Origin: Bacillus sp. FJAT-14578 | Lineage (GTDB): Bacteria > Bacillota > Bacilli > Bacillales > Bacillaceae_H | NCBI RefSeq assembly: GCF_000504165.1 | Contig: NZ_AYSE01000013.1 | Location: 22,245 to 86,244, forward strand | Reading direction: 5' to 3' | DNA: 64,000 nucleotides | Shown: one piece after another, positions 1-8,742 of the stretch | How the letters are laid out: each line of letters begins with the position of its first letter | Position numbering within the stretch: position 1 is the first letter of the stretch | Position numbers and translations under genes: made by a program | The notes under the pieces: model-generated | What the model was told of the DNA's origin: nothing | What the model saw: only the letters and a program-made list of their open reading frames with translations | The model's database searches: none

Positions 1-888
1 TCCTACAACCGCATCTGTAATGACATTACCGATTGCAAAGGTAATGGGACCAATCGCAATGAATGAGACAAAACCTGTTAATAATAACGCAATCGGTGCT
101 ACAAGCAATAGTTGAAATGCATCTGGAATCTTTTTCTTCAAAAAGATTTCAAGCTTTGCTAATACGTAAGACGCTAATAAAACCGGCAATACTTGTCCTT
201 GATAGCCTACTTTTTGAACTTCAAGACCGAATAGATTCCATGTTGGAATTTCTTCTGCCGCCCCGTAACCCCAGGCGTTTAAAAGATCCGGGTGAACAAG
301 CATTAGACCGAGAACGATCCCGAGTAACGGATTGCCTCCAAATCGATTAACAGCCGACCATCCAATTAAACCAGGCAAAAATACGAATGCGGTATTCGCG
401 ATCAAATTGACGATGCTCGCAAAATCTTTCCATTGTGGATATACATCAACCAATGCTTTTTCATCAAAGAAAATGCCGGGACCCGTCAAAATGTTGTTGA
501 TTCCCATAAGTAAACCGGCTGTTACGATAGCTGGCAAAATCGGGATGAAGATGTCGGCCAATGTTTTAATCGCACGCTGCAGCGGATTTAAATTTTGTGC
601 CGCCGCATCTTTGATTTCTTGCTTTGTTGCCTGGCCGATTCCTGTCATGGCAACCATTTCGTTATATACTTTATCAACCGTTCCTTGGCCGATTACGACC
701 TGGAACTGTCCATTTGTAGAGAATGACCCTTTTACAAGATCAATGCTTTCAAGCGCTTCTTTATCTACTTTGCTCTCATCTTTTAAGGCAAAGCGCAGGC
801 GCGTCACGCAATGTGTAGCAGCTGCGATATTCTCTTTACCGCCGACAGCCTGAATGATTTGTTCGACAGATTGTTTATTTACGCTCAT
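1..888 (-). CDS. treP: PTS trehalose-specific EIIBC component, C-terminus beyond window
   Basis: Phosphotransferase permease that imports trehalose and phosphorylates it to trehalose-6-phosphate. The visible 296 residues start with an EIIB domain (residues 1-80) carrying the phosphorylated cysteine in THCVTRLRF (Cys27). Next come the EIIC membrane domain motifs ADIFIPILPAIVTAGLLMG and NPLLGIVLGLMLVHPDLLNA, which match my memory of Bacillus TreP almost residue for residue. The ATG at 888 follows the Shine-Dalgarno AGGAGG. The gene runs off the left edge, so treA and treR, its usual partners, cannot be seen. TreR-type operators and a possible cre site lie upstream, which fits trehalose induction with glucose repression. 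A sucrose permease is the main alternative; the operators favour trehalose. Confidence 0.9.
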   Translation of the reverse strand, partial: MSVNKQSVEQIIQAVGGKENIAAATHCVTRLRFALKDESKVDKEALESIDLVKGSFSTNGQFQVVIGQGTVDKVYNEMVAMTGIGQATKQEIKDAAAQNLNPLQRAIKTLADIFIPILPAIVTAGLLMGINNILTGPGIFFDEKALVDVYPQWKDFASIVNLIANTAFVFLPGLIGWSAVNRFGGNPLLGIVLGLMLVHPDLLNAWGYGAAEEIPTWNLFGLEVQKVGYQGQVLPVLLASYVLAKLEIFLKKKIPDAFQLLLVAPIALLLTGFVSFIAIGPITFAIGNVITDAVVG

Positions 889-1090
889 TTCCCTATCCTC
901 CTGTTACCGTTTACATATCTAGCAAAATAAACGGATTCTAATCCTCTCCAGCAAACCGAGAACGATTTATGCTCGTCTATACTTTTTGTAAATGTTTTTA
1001 ATTGTATCCTTTAAAACCCTTGGTCCTTGATACCGCTTTCTTCAAAGACAATAAGTCATCTTCGCTAAAACGTTCTCTTCACCACCAACA

Positions 1091-1135
1091 TGTATATACA
1101 AGCCGGTGATAGTTATAGATTAACCTGTATATACA
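1091..1135 (-). promoter_or_regulatory. Two TreR-type operators upstream of treP
   Basis: Two identical palindromes TGTATATACA (1091-1100 and 1126-1135), each followed by AG, are centred 35 bp apart about 200-240 bp upstream of the treP start. The Bacillus tre operator is built on TTGTATATACAA, so these are likely binding sites for a GntR-family TreR repressor. The seven sites are seen; their function is inferred from the family and from the adjacent treP. Confidence 0.7.
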
Positions 1136-1164
1136 AGTTTGTCAATAAAAAGCGATAGGTTTTT

Positions 1165-1178
1165 AGAAAGCGCTCTCC
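1165..1178 (-). promoter_or_regulatory. Possible cre (CcpA) site upstream of treP
   Basis: AGAAAGCGCTCTCC matches most of the cre consensus TGWAAGCGYTWNCA and lies just upstream of the two tre operators, where catabolite control of a sugar PTS gene is expected. It departs from the consensus at both ends, so the call is tentative. Confidence 0.35.
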
Positions 1179-1238
1179 ATTTTTTATTTTTCTTTTCCCT
1201 AAAATCACCTAATAAAAACGAAAATAGCCAGTCAAAAG

Positions 1239-1270
1239 AAAGAAGCGCAGCTAAGCAGCCGCGCTTCTTT
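1239..1270 (-). terminator. Rho-independent terminator, minus direction
   Basis: AAAGAAGCGC pairs with GCGCTTCTTT across a 12-base interior. Read on the minus strand the hairpin is followed by a T-rich run. It lies beyond the right end of the IS element and probably ended the transcript of the peptide gene at 2967 before the insertion. Confidence 0.6.
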
Positions 1271-1289
1271 CCATAAGGGGTGTTATTCA

Positions 1290-1535
1290 CATGAACCTCC
1301 CCCACCTATCGCTTCGCGCTTGAGGTGGGGGTTTCTTGTCGATCCCCTCGAAATCAGAAGTTGGACGATGTCCATAGGCGTACACGACACCCTCGTCTTT
1401 CTAGGGGACTGACGCTCCCGTATGGAAGCAGTGGTCTTGACGCAAGGGGTCTCCCGACTGCTTGCTGCCACCGTAAGCAACAGGAGGAGAGTCGATTTCG
1501 AAGGCCTCTCCTCCCGGGGCGGTTCTACCCGTCTA
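1290..1535 (-). ncRNA. Probable omega-RNA (TnpB guide RNA scaffold) at the right end
   Basis: TnpB nucleases use an RNA made from the 3' end of tnpB and the transposon right end, with the guide taken from the flanking DNA. Here about 245 non-coding, GC-rich bases with several inverted repeats lie between the tnpB stop and the right-end hairpin, which is the expected place and size. The guide would be read from about 1270-1290. This rests on the known architecture of the family and on position; no covariance model was run. Confidence 0.55.
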
Positions 1536-2726
1536 CTACGCCTGTACAGGCTGTAGATACGTGATACTGGTCATCATCACTTTTAGGAACTTCCTGTGCA
1601 GATACTGGGATAAGATATTCCCCGCACCATGGACATCCCGATGCTGTTCATACCCGCAGGCACAGCGATAGTTTCGCGAACGGACTTTGTTCCGTTTCCC
1701 GCAAGCAGGGCATGCTTGCGTGGTATAGGCTTCGTTTTCTTTCGATAACGAGATACCGGCCGCTTCCAGTTTATACGTTAACTGAGCGGTGACCTTCCCA
1801 AAGCTCCAATTGCTGAGTTTTTGGTTCACCTTTTTGGAACGCACTTGTTTCCGACGTTTGTTTCGTTTGCTGCTGTGCCGCTGCACGCCTTCCACATCAC
1901 CAAGTGCGACATGGCCGACTCCTTGTTCCATGCACCAGTCCACAAAGGCACGGGTCGTCTTGTGCAAGATGTCCTTTAGCTGCCGTTCGCTTTTAGAGAG
2001 GATGTATTTCTTCACCCGGTTGTATTGACGCCATTTCCTGGAACCTTTTTTACACCGGCTCATGAGAATTTGTAGTTCTCTCACTTTTTTATTACGCAAC
2101 CGGTGAATACTGCGCATCTTCCTTCCTGAAATCACGAGAGCTTGACCGTTTGTACATACAGTAGCAATCGTATGGATCTCACCGGGATCAATCGCTGCTG
2201 TGTGGCCGTCCTGCACCGGTACGGGCTGCACCCCATCTTCATACGATAAACAAGCATGCCACTGACCGTCATAGACGAGTTCTACTTCTTTGACCACGCC
2301 GTTTGGGACCGATGCGAGCGTCAACACAAGTGGTGCCTGTTGTTTCTTGTTCCATCTGCCCAGGCTGAGGGTCAGCTTGCGTCCTTCGATCACGAAGGAT
2401 TTGTCGACCCACTTTGGATGGAAGACGAACTTCTCCTTGTACGGATACCGAATGGACTTATCCGTTTTCCGCGCTTTGCGAACACTATCCCGGGCATGGA
2501 GAAATTTGTGACACACGGCTTGTACGGTCTGGCTGTGAAGGGGGTACAACCCTTTTAGTTCAGACTGAAGATCGCTTTGATGAATCCACGAGCCGTGAAT
2601 CCGATAATAATAGCGGGCAAGCTGCACGCAGTCATTCCAAATCGTTCCGCACATCCGGCGTATGTCAAACAAGTGCTGAAGCGTCTGTTGATTAGCCGTA
2701 AAGGCCGTTTTCAACGTGCGATACAT
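1536..2726 (-). CDS. tnpB: RNA-guided endonuclease TnpB of an IS200/IS605-type element
   Basis: Predicted RuvC-type nuclease guided by the adjacent omega-RNA; it cuts the empty donor site and so keeps the element in place. The ATG at 2726 (protein of 396 residues) follows GGGAGGTGACCTC; an upstream in-frame extension to 2831 has no such site. The RuvC triad looks intact: Asp180 in AAIDPGEIH, Glu279 in ALGDVEGVQ and Asp364 in EQHRDVHGAGN. The zinc ribbon CPACG...CACG is complete (Cys339, 342, 355, 357). The basic segment RHSSKRNKRRKQVRSKK probably binds RNA. The length is usual for TnpB and no frameshift is seen, so the nuclease may be active. Confidence 0.9.
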   Translation of the reverse strand: MYRTLKTAFTANQQTLQHLFDIRRMCGTIWNDCVQLARYYYRIHGSWIHQSDLQSELKGLYPLHSQTVQAVCHKFLHARDSVRKARKTDKSIRYPYKEKFVFHPKWVDKSFVIEGRKLTLSLGRWNKKQQAPLVLTLASVPNGVVKEVELVYDGQWHACLSYEDGVQPVPVQDGHTAAIDPGEIHTIATVCTNGQALVISGRKMRSIHRLRNKKVRELQILMSRCKKGSRKWRQYNRVKKYILSKSERQLKDILHKTTRAFVDWCMEQGVGHVALGDVEGVQRHSSKRNKRRKQVRSKKVNQKLSNWSFGKVTAQLTYKLEAAGISLSKENEAYTTQACPACGKRNKVRSRNYRCACGYEQHRDVHGAGNILSQYLHRKFLKVMMTSITYLQPVQA

Positions 2727-2966
2727 GAGGTCACCTCCCTTGCCATCATTATACAACGAACATATATTCGCTCGAAGAGATAATGGAAAATTTATCCTTC
2801 TTCCGACAAGGATCGGGATTCTATCAACCAAAAAGCTTTTCGGCTACGCCGAACCGACATTCATCCCCTTCCTACTCGCTGGGCTATGCCCTTCACACTC
2901 CTTGAGTAAGAGGAATTCTGTCGGACTATGTTAAAAGAGTCACCATATTTGCTTCATTTATTCACT

Positions 2967-3098
2967 TTAATGCTGGTTCGGCAATCGCTGCGGTTCTTCA
3001 TTCACAGCGAATGTGCTTAATTCGGCTGCAGAACCAACGGATGAAAAACCCGCCAAAAGGGTTACTGCCAAACAAATGCTTGTTAACCATTTTTTCAT
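2967..3098 (-). CDS. Small exported pro-peptide, candidate quorum-sensing signal (PapR/Phr-like)
   Basis: A 43-residue product made of a secretion signal and a short tail: MKKWLTSICLAVTLLAG, then the signal-peptidase-like SVGSAA and the tail ELSTFAVNEEPQRLPNQH. The ATG at 3098 follows AAAGGATGATGAAG, and two further in-frame ATGs lie 6 and 9 bases upstream. It sits just downstream of, and on the same strand as, an RNPP-family regulator, the usual arrangement for PapR with PlcR and NprX with NprR, where the C-terminal few residues are the exported, re-imported signal. No known signal sequence is recognised in the tail. Two strong hairpins separate it from the regulator, so it probably has its own promoter. 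Confidence 0.7.
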   Translation of the reverse strand: MKKWLTSICLAVTLLAGFSSVGSAAELSTFAVNEEPQRLPNQH

Positions 3099-3256
3099 CT
3101 TCATCATCCTTTGCACTAATGTTGTCTTACTAATTGTTACTATTATAACTTGTCTCTTATAATGATGTAGGAACGTTGTCACGTGTTCTATACGAGAAAA
3201 CTGCATCAAATGAACGATAAACTCCTATTTTGCCGCAAACATATAATTATAATAAT

Positions 3257-3295
3257 ATTCGGGAAGGATGGATAGAATATCCATCCTTCCCGAAT
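3257..3295. terminator. Perfect 18-bp stem palindrome between regulator and peptide gene
   Basis: ATTCGGGAAGGATGGATA pairs exactly with its complement across a 3-base loop. There is no clear T-run on the minus side, so it may be a terminator, an mRNA-stabilising stem or part of a paired-palindrome repeat. It directly adjoins the hairpin at 3296. Confidence 0.5.
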
Positions 3296-3337
3296 AGAAA
3301 GAGCGGGAGAATCCGTATGGGTTCTCCCACTCTTTCT
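3296..3337 (-). terminator. Hairpin overlapping the stop codon of the PlcR-like gene
   Basis: AGAAAGAGCGGGAGAA pairs with TTCTCCCACTCTTTCT with a single mismatch and a 10-base loop. It starts at the stop codon of the regulator gene at 3336, so it is probably that gene's terminator. It is immediately followed by a second, perfect palindrome. Confidence 0.55.
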
Positions 3338-4232
3338 ATATAGTATTTGTTGAATGGCCCAATAATTTTTTCATGTGCTGCCTGACTAGTCCGGCAAATT
3401 TCTCGTTCTTTTCTAGTTCAAAAATGAAGATGGCTTTTTCTAAGTAGCTTGTTCCCTTCTCTTTTTGCCCCATTTTAATTAAATTGCAGCCTGATTGATA
3501 ATGCAGTTCTCCGAATAAATAGAGTGACTCGCAGCTGATGCATAGATGAATGCCTCTCTCACTGTACATTAACGATTCTTTATAATCTCCCATTTCCGTT
3601 AACGTCCGAGCCAATCCATATAAAATGCGAATTTTAATCTTTTCATCTTTGACTTGAGGCAAATACTTTAATTGGGCTAACGCCGTTCTGTAAATCTCAA
3701 TCGCTTTTGTAAACTCTTTTTCTTCATCGTAAATGATGGCGATACTGTTTAAAATTTCAATTTCCCGCTCTTTATAATAAGAATCTGTTGTTTGGGTAAG
3801 CTTGATGGCTTCATGAAGTTTAGCTAAACACAGCTCTTTATTTTTATAGACATAATAATGGCATATCCCCTCATGCCACAGTAAAAACTGTTTATTGGCA
3901 GGGGTTTGAAAAAGCGGGCTATTGCTTTCTCGATGGATGATGTGGGCAACCGATTCATAATCTCTCTTTCGGATATATTGCCTTATTAAATGTTTCACTT
4001 CTTCTACATAATCAAGTCTTGGTGTCTCAATGCTATGAAAAAAATAATTCATATCTACACCAAGGCGCTTTGAAATCTCATATAACGTAATACTATAAGG
4101 ATACTCATCCCCGTTTTCCAGCTTGCTGATTTGGGCCTGCGTACAAATTCCTTCCGCCAATTCTTTTTGTGACAAGCCGACCAATTTGCGCAGATCCCGA
4201 ATAATGCTGCCGATGCGTACTTGTTGTTCCAT
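3336..4232 (-). CDS. PlcR/NprR-like (RNPP) quorum-sensing transcription regulator
   Basis: A 298-residue protein with an N-terminal helix-turn-helix (residues 7-65, LRKLVGLSQKELAEGICTQ, then AQISKLENGDEYP) followed by an all-helical TPR-like region to the end, containing repeated KEFTKAIEIYRTAL and GDYKESLMYSERGI type helices. This is the layout of PlcR, PrgX and NprR, which bind a short re-imported peptide in the TPR groove. HTH wording and length (PlcR is 285 residues) are closest to PlcR. The partner peptide gene follows at 2967-3098. The secreted M6 protease nearby is of a kind often under quorum control, but I found no PlcR box (TATGNAWWWWTNCATA) near it. No function of NprR's sporulation type can be deduced. 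Confidence 0.8.
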   Translation of the reverse strand: MEQQVRIGSIIRDLRKLVGLSQKELAEGICTQAQISKLENGDEYPYSITLYEISKRLGVDMNYFFHSIETPRLDYVEEVKHLIRQYIRKRDYESVAHIIHRESNSPLFQTPANKQFLLWHEGICHYYVYKNKELCLAKLHEAIKLTQTTDSYYKEREIEILNSIAIIYDEEKEFTKAIEIYRTALAQLKYLPQVKDEKIKIRILYGLARTLTEMGDYKESLMYSERGIHLCISCESLYLFGELHYQSGCNLIKMGQKEKGTSYLEKAIFIFELEKNEKFAGLVRQHMKKLLGHSTNTI

Positions 4233-4256
4233 CCTGCCTCTCTCCTCATCTGCTTA

Positions 4257-4309
4257 ATTTATCCCGTTCTAACGGACAGCACCCTCCATTGATTGAAGGT
4301 TTACTTTAT
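4257..4309 (+). repeat. Copy of a dispersed ~50-bp repeat (ACGGGCAGT family)
   Basis: TTTATCCCGTTCTAACGG followed by ACAGCACCCTCCATTGATTG and AAGGTTTACTTTAT matches, with several changes, the other copies at 33851, 45345 and 59848. The copy lies just upstream of the RNPP regulator start. Confidence 0.5.
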
Positions 4310-4400
4310 ATAATACTTTAAACAAAAGTATCCAAAGTTCCTTCTTTCCTCTCCTTTGCTTCTCTTTTTCGCTGAGAGTAAGGACTATTGACGCATAAAA

Positions 4401-4425
4401 AAAACAGCTTGATCAAAGCTGTTTT
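4401..4425 (-). terminator. Rho-independent terminator after the 102-residue protein gene
   Basis: AAAACAGCTT pairs with AAGCTGTTTT; on the minus strand a run of T follows. The stem overlaps the stop codon of the gene ending at 4413. Confidence 0.75.
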
Positions 4426-4724
4426 AAAATGCCGAGTGATTGGATTTCCCGTTTTGTTTCATTTGTGCCAAAGCCATAAATTTTCTCATAGAGCTCTGTC
4501 ATTAAATAATGCTGCTCACTTCGAATCTCATCTCCGTTTTCTTCATTAAATGATTTGACAATGGGTTTCGGATCATATTCCGTCTCTTCCAGCTCACTCA
4601 AGAGCATCTCAATTTCACGAACTTGTCGGCTTGTTGCTTCTATTTCATAATAGTGGACCTGATCATCCAATTTCTCATCATGTATTTCTCCACTTTCAAC
4701 CGAAACATAATATCGTTGTCTCAT
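4413..4724 (-). CDS. Conserved small acidic protein of unknown function
   Basis: A 103-residue soluble protein beginning MRQRYYVSVESGEIHDEK. The ATG at 4724 is preceded by AGGAGGAGAAAGA, which decides against the upstream in-frame ATG at 4805. It has many Glu/Asp residues, no cysteines, no signal peptide and no membrane segment. Two helical stretches (SRQVREIEMLLSELEETEYD and the C-terminal part) suggest a compact alpha-beta fold. I do not recognise a characterised family. It is a single gene with its own terminator. Confidence 0.7.
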   Translation of the reverse strand: MRQRYYVSVESGEIHDEKLDDQVHYYEIEATSRQVREIEMLLSELEETEYDPKPIVKSFNEENGDEIRSEQHYLMTELYEKIYGFGTNETKREIQSLGILKQL

Positions 4725-4781
4725 TCTTTCTCCTCCTATTCTATTCTTACTATAGATGTAACCGCTTTTCTTCTTCCTAAA

Positions 4782-4818
4782 ACAAAAGACATGGACGTTA
4801 TTCATCCATGTCTTTTGT
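4782..4818 (-). terminator. Terminator of niaP
   Basis: ACAAAAGACATGGA pairs exactly with TCCATGTCTTTTGT over a 9-base loop, 16 bases beyond the niaP stop, with TTTT following on the minus strand. Confidence 0.7.
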
Positions 4819-4833
4819 CTTGTACATTTTTAT

Positions 4834-6036
4834 TTATTCGAGCTCTATCGCTTTCGTTTCTTTTCCTAATAATAAAACTGATATAGCTCCTATTATAATG
4901 GCAATACAGAAGATGACAAAAATGGTCGTAATCGATGTCTTCTGTGCAATAAGATACCCGACTAAAAGCGGTCCGAGAATACCGCCGACCCGGCCGAATG
5001 ATGCGGCCATCCCGGCTCCTGTTCCACGAATTTTTGTCGGATACTGCTCCGGCGTGTAGGCATATAAACCGCCCCAGGCTCCTAAGTTGAAGAACGAGAG
5101 GAAAATACCTGATGTGAGCAATAACGGAAGCGAATCCGCGTTTCCGAAAAAGTAGGCGCTCACTGCCGTTCCCGTTAAATAAGTGATCAATACAAACTTT
5201 CTCCCTGCCCGTTCAATCAGCCAAGCGGCACTGAAATATCCTGGAAGCTGGGCCAATGTCATGATCAAGACATATTCGAAACTTTTAATGAGACTGAATC
5301 CTTTCATGACCATAACACTCGGCAGCCATAAAAACATTCCGTAATAGGAAAAAACGACACAAAACCAAAGAATCCAAAGCATGATGGTTTCACGTCGATA
5401 CGGTTTCGACCAAACCTCCGCTATGTTTTGAAACACCGATCTTTTTTCCGTTTGAACCGGTTCAAAGCGTGGTGAATCCGGTAAATTCCATCGTAAATAT
5501 AAAGCATAGAACGCCGGAAGAGCACTTAACAGCAGAGCCGTTTGCCATCCGAATTTGGGAATGACGAAAAAAGAAATAAGTGCAGCAATCAGCCATCCTC
5601 CCGCCCAAAAGCTTTCAAGCAAAACGACCACTTTTCCCCGCTCTTTCGCAGGTACGGTTTCTGAAACCAATGTAGAAGCAACAGGAAGTTCCCCTCCAAG
5701 CCCCATTCCGATGAAAAAGCGAAGCAGCAAAAACATCGCAAGCGTTGTCGTGAAAGCAGACAACCCGCTTCCAACCGAAAATAATAACAGTGTCATAATA
5801 AAGACTTGTTTACGTCCGATTTTATCTGCCAACAAACCGAACAACAAGGCGCCGACAGCCATTCCGATTGAGTTGACGCTTCCAATCCAGCCCATTTGCT
5901 GTACGGATAAATTCCAGTCTTTCTGCAGCGCAGCCATAATGAAGGACAACATCCCTACATCCATCGCATCAAACAGCCATCCAAGCCCGGCGATGCTTAA
6001 CAGCTTTCGATTGGATATATTTTTAACTTTTGTCAT
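4834..6036 (-). CDS. niaP: Niacin (nicotinate) MFS transporter
   Basis: Twelve-helix major facilitator of 400 residues that imports nicotinate for NAD salvage. Motifs are GLGWLFDAMDVGMLSF in helix 1, the MFS signature LADKIGRKQVF, MGLGGELPVASTLVSETVP and AYTPEQYPTKIRGTGAG. I recall nearly the same wording for B. subtilis NiaP (YceI). The ATG at 6036 follows TAGGGGG; the in-frame ATG at 6087 lies inside the control region. Palindromes upstream (6052-6065 and 6127-6155) are candidates for the niacin repressor NiaR. It is a single gene with its own terminator. Confidence 0.9.
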   Translation of the reverse strand: MTKVKNISNRKLLSIAGLGWLFDAMDVGMLSFIMAALQKDWNLSVQQMGWIGSVNSIGMAVGALLFGLLADKIGRKQVFIMTLLLFSVGSGLSAFTTTLAMFLLLRFFIGMGLGGELPVASTLVSETVPAKERGKVVVLLESFWAGGWLIAALISFFVIPKFGWQTALLLSALPAFYALYLRWNLPDSPRFEPVQTEKRSVFQNIAEVWSKPYRRETIMLWILWFCVVFSYYGMFLWLPSVMVMKGFSLIKSFEYVLIMTLAQLPGYFSAAWLIERAGRKFVLITYLTGTAVSAYFFGNADSLPLLLTSGIFLSFFNLGAWGGLYAYTPEQYPTKIRGTGAGMAASFGRVGGILGPLLVGYLIAQKTSITTIFVIFCIAIIIGAISVLLLGKETKAIELE

Positions 6037-6051
6037 TGGCAACCCCCTAAT

Positions 6052-6155
6052 TTTACATATGTAAACTAAAAACTTGACACTTAACATATTATAAAGAGGC
6101 CTTGTTTACAATTCAACGTTTTTTTGACAAGTGTAAAGCTGTAAACTTCACTTGT
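6052..6155 (-). promoter_or_regulatory. Palindromes in the niaP control region (candidate NiaR operator)
   Basis: TTTACATATGTAAA (6052-6065) is a perfect 14-base palindrome just before the niaP ribosome site. Farther upstream ACAAGTG (6127-6133) is mirrored by CACTTGT (6149-6155), with GTAAA steps inside. niaP genes of Bacillus are repressed by NiaR in the presence of NAD precursors. Which palindrome is the operator cannot be decided here. Confidence 0.45.
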
Positions 6156-6254
6156 TTTTCCTTATTGTTTTATTGTGGCAAATTCTTCTCTTTTCTATGA
6201 TTAAATTTTACCGGTCCCTTTACTTTCTCACGCTCTTTATGTGGAATAAAAAGA

Positions 6255-6298
6255 GGATGGATCGGATGATATATAAAGATATATCATCTAATCCATCC
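6255..6298 (-). terminator. Terminator of the M6 protease gene
   Basis: GGATGGATCGGATGATATAT pairs with ATATATCATCTAATCCATCC (two mismatches), followed on the minus strand by TCTTTTTATT. It lies 30 bases beyond the protease stop codon. Confidence 0.8.
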
Positions 6299-6327
6299 CC
6301 TTGCGATTTTAGCAGGTTTTGCTTCTG

Positions 6328-8742
6328 TTAATTCAATTCCATTGTATTTCTATAAATCCAAACAGCACCTGCCGAATTGTCCTGCGCTTCACCGACAACT
6401 TGGAACTTCAAGCCGTGCCTTGGAACAAGCCGCCCTGCATCCTCGATATCTTGATCCATGTAAAACTGATGATCATCGAAAATGCTTACCCCTGGTAAAC
6501 TTGTAAAATTGTAAATGCCCCGAATAGGATTAGAAACCGTAAACGCAGGTGTAGCATCCAATGAGAAGGCGGCATCCGCTACTTGATAGCGGGTGCTTTG
6601 CGTATACTTTCCTGCCGTATTTGCCACCGCTTCCGGATGGGCATCAACCACACCTAAAAACCCTTTACCCGGATGCATTCCGACCCAGTTGTCTGTAAAG
6701 CTTTCATCCCCGTACCATACGACTAATCCCGTATTGTACTTAGCACCGCGCGAATAAGCAAGAGATCGGTCGGCACCCGCATAGTTTCTCCACTCTAAGT
6801 AATAATAGTTATCTTTCAAATACTTGCCGTCCGATACCTCAAATCCATCGAGTTCAAATTGCGGCTCACCTTCTGCACCATCTTGGAAAACCGTTTCTCC
6901 ATTTACTGTTAGCTTCGCATCATCTAATGCAAATCCATCCAACGCTAATCCGCCGTCTGTCACATACTCAAATTCAAGCTTGATTTTTTTGCCTGAAAAT
7001 TGGCTTAAATCGTACGACTTGTCCACCCACTCGCCTTTTGAAGATTCGGCCCGTGCATCTCCATCCGTATCGCCATCACCGATTGTATCAATCAATGTCT
7101 TCTCTCCATCTTCTGTTACAGCGTTTACATATAAGTAATCATACTCAAACTCAATATCGAAATATCCCTTGTAATCGAAGATGGCATTCGTCGCATTCGT
7201 CAAGTCAAACTGAGGCGTCACAAGGCTTGTATGAAGATCGTCGCCTTTTGTGCTGTAATAATACTTTTTGCCGAAACGAGGTGTAATTCCGTCCACTTCT
7301 TTTTGCGGTAAATTCACTTTTACGATTCCCGGATTTTTGGACTTTGTGACGCTTTGGTCAATGATGGCCGCTACACCGTCTTTCGTAATGTCTTCATAAT
7401 CGACTTCAATCATCTTCGCCCAGTTGCCGCCCATGACTTTTTGGAAAAATTCTTTGTTTTGCGGAGAAAAACTGGATGGTGCCGTTCCTGCCACTTTGCC
7501 GTTCCAGCTGCCGCCGCTCATGATGGACCATGAAGCAACCGGTTCTCCCTCACCTGTGTACTGGGTATCATACTCATCAGGCAATCCCAGATCATGACCG
7601 AACTCATGCGCAAATACTCCGACGGCGCCATCTTCCGGCTGAATCGTGTAATCGTACGCAGCCATTTGACCGCCCCAATAGTTGACTTTCGCTCTTGTCC
7701 CCTCCACTTTATGAACACCATCAAGCGTCCAGCGGTGCGACCAAATAGCGTCATTGCCCAGCTTACCGCCGCCAGCCTCTTGGCCTGTGCCCGCATGAAT
7801 GATCATTAAGTGATCCACCAAGCCATCCGGCTCATTTTGATTCCCGTCTTCATCAAGATCATATAAATCGAATTCATCATATTCAGCCAAGTCGATGCCC
7901 GATTCAACTGCCGCCTTCAATGCATCTTTTACGAGATCGCGAGGTCCTTTTGGAGCCAAGTTATCGTTGCCGCCATTTGGATTATCGTCACCATAATCTC
8001 TTGCTTCGCCCGGGACAGTTAACCATTTAGACACGGTTCCGTCGACCGTATAACTGCCGCCTGACTGCTCTTCATAATATTGCTTGAACGTTTGGATTTT
8101 TTCACCGTTGAATAACGTAAACTCTTCTTCCCCAAACATCAATTTTTCATAATGCTCACGGTTAAAATCTTTGGCATACATATACCCTTCTTCTTGGACG
8201 ACATTATTATGCTTAAAATCGGAAAACTCCGTCAGTAAAACGAGTACTTTATCCGTGCGAACTCCTCCGTTATAGCCTGCTTGCTTCGCCGAGTCTACTT
8301 TGACCGCTCCAGTCGGTTTTCCTTTTTTAAAATTCTCATGCCCCTTACCTAACTGCTTGGCCAATTTTTCCTTTTGCTTCGTTAAAAACTCCTTTGCTTT
8401 CCGATCCATTTCTTTATCGTTATGATGAGCTTGTTTCAGAGTCGCCTCGCCGCTCTTTTGTTTAATGTATTGTTTCACTGCTTTTTGAACTTCTGCAGCT
8501 GATGCATTTTTTGAAATAATTCCTCGCTCCTGCAACGCCTTCGCAAGTCGTTCTTCTGGAATAATGTTACTGTCAATCGGTGCTGACTCTGCTATCCCGC
8601 TTGAAGTAGTGGCAGCTTGTACAGGCACTGATAAAGTCGAGCCAAATAAAAAGCTTCCGGCCACTACGGTTCCAGCTGTTGCCTTTGCCATTTTAATCAA
8701 TTCTCTTTTTCTTTTTTCCACAGACCTTCTTAATCTTCTCAC
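6328..8742 (-). CDS. inhA: Secreted immune inhibitor A, M6-family metalloprotease
   Basis: Secreted zinc protease of about 800 residues. The basic N-terminus, hydrophobic [21 protein letters not shown] and a cleavage site after VQA form a Sec signal. A pro-region follows, then a catalytic domain with the zinc motif [14 protein letters not shown] about 380 residues in, and the acidic [12 protein letters not shown] likely binding calcium. The C-terminal part has the beta-rich, MAM-like domain of InhA ([27 protein letters not shown]). Length and wording match Bacillus InhA, which degrades host antimicrobial peptides and matrix proteins. The GTG at 8742 is chosen because GAGGGG lies 7 bases ahead; GTG at 8757 is possible. 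No PlcR box was found upstream. Confidence 0.9.
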   Translation of the reverse strand: MRRLRRSVEKRKRELIKMAKATAGTVVAGSFLFGSTLSVPVQAATTSSGIAESAPIDSNIIPEERLAKALQERGIISKNASAAEVQKAVKQYIKQKSGEATLKQAHHNDKEMDRKAKEFLTKQKEKLAKQLGKGHENFKKGKPTGAVKVDSAKQAGYNGGVRTDKVLVLLTEFSDFKHNNVVQEEGYMYAKDFNREHYEKLMFGEEEFTLFNGEKIQTFKQYYEEQSGGSYTVDGTVSKWLTVPGEARDYGDDNPNGGNDNLAPKGPRDLVKDALKAAVESGIDLAEYDEFDLYDLDEDGNQNEPDGLVDHLMIIHAGTGQEAGGGKLGNDAIWSHRWTLDGVHKVEGTRAKVNYWGGQMAAYDYTIQPEDGAVGVFAHEFGHDLGLPDEYDTQYTGEGEPVASWSIMSGGSWNGKVAGTAPSSFSPQNKEFFQKVMGGNWAKMIEVDYEDITKDGVAAIIDQSVTKSKNPGIVKVNLPQKEVDGITPRFGKKYYYSTKGDDLHTSLVTPQFDLTNATNAIFDYKGYFDIEFEYDYLYVNAVTEDGEKTLIDTIGDGDTDGDARAESSKGEWVDKSYDLSQFSGKKIKLEFEYVTDGGLALDGFALDDAKLTVNGETVFQDGAEGEPQFELDGFEVSDGKYLKDNYYYLEWRNYAGADRSLAYSRGAKYNTGLVVWYGDESFTDNWVGMHPGKGFLGVVDAHPEAVANTAGKYTQSTRYQVADAAFSLDATPAFTVSNPIRGIYNFTSLPGVSIFDDHQFYMDQDIEDAGRLVPRHGLKFQVVGEAQDNSAGAVWIYRNTMELN

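Larger units (their letters stand above)
1288..2930 (-). mobile_element. IS200/IS605-group element with TnpB only (IS1341 type)
   Basis: The element has an intact tnpB, no tnpA, and imperfect subterminal hairpins instead of terminal inverted repeats, as expected for this group. The right-end hairpin pairs CCCCCACCT (1299-1307) with AGGTGGGGG (1323-1331). The left-end hairpin is TTCGGC-tac-GCCGAA (2839-2853). Just outside the left end the minus strand reads TTTAA (2931-2935), a plausible target/TAM pentamer. Without a tnpA it must be mobilised in trans. The ends are estimated from hairpins and flanking sequence and could be off by about 15 bases on either side. Confidence 0.7.

Noticed and set aside
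1536..2831. Longer tnpB start at 2831 giving 431 residues
   Set aside because: The 35 extra residues are not TnpB-like and come from the left end of the element; the ATG at 2726 has a full GGAGGTGA ribosome site.
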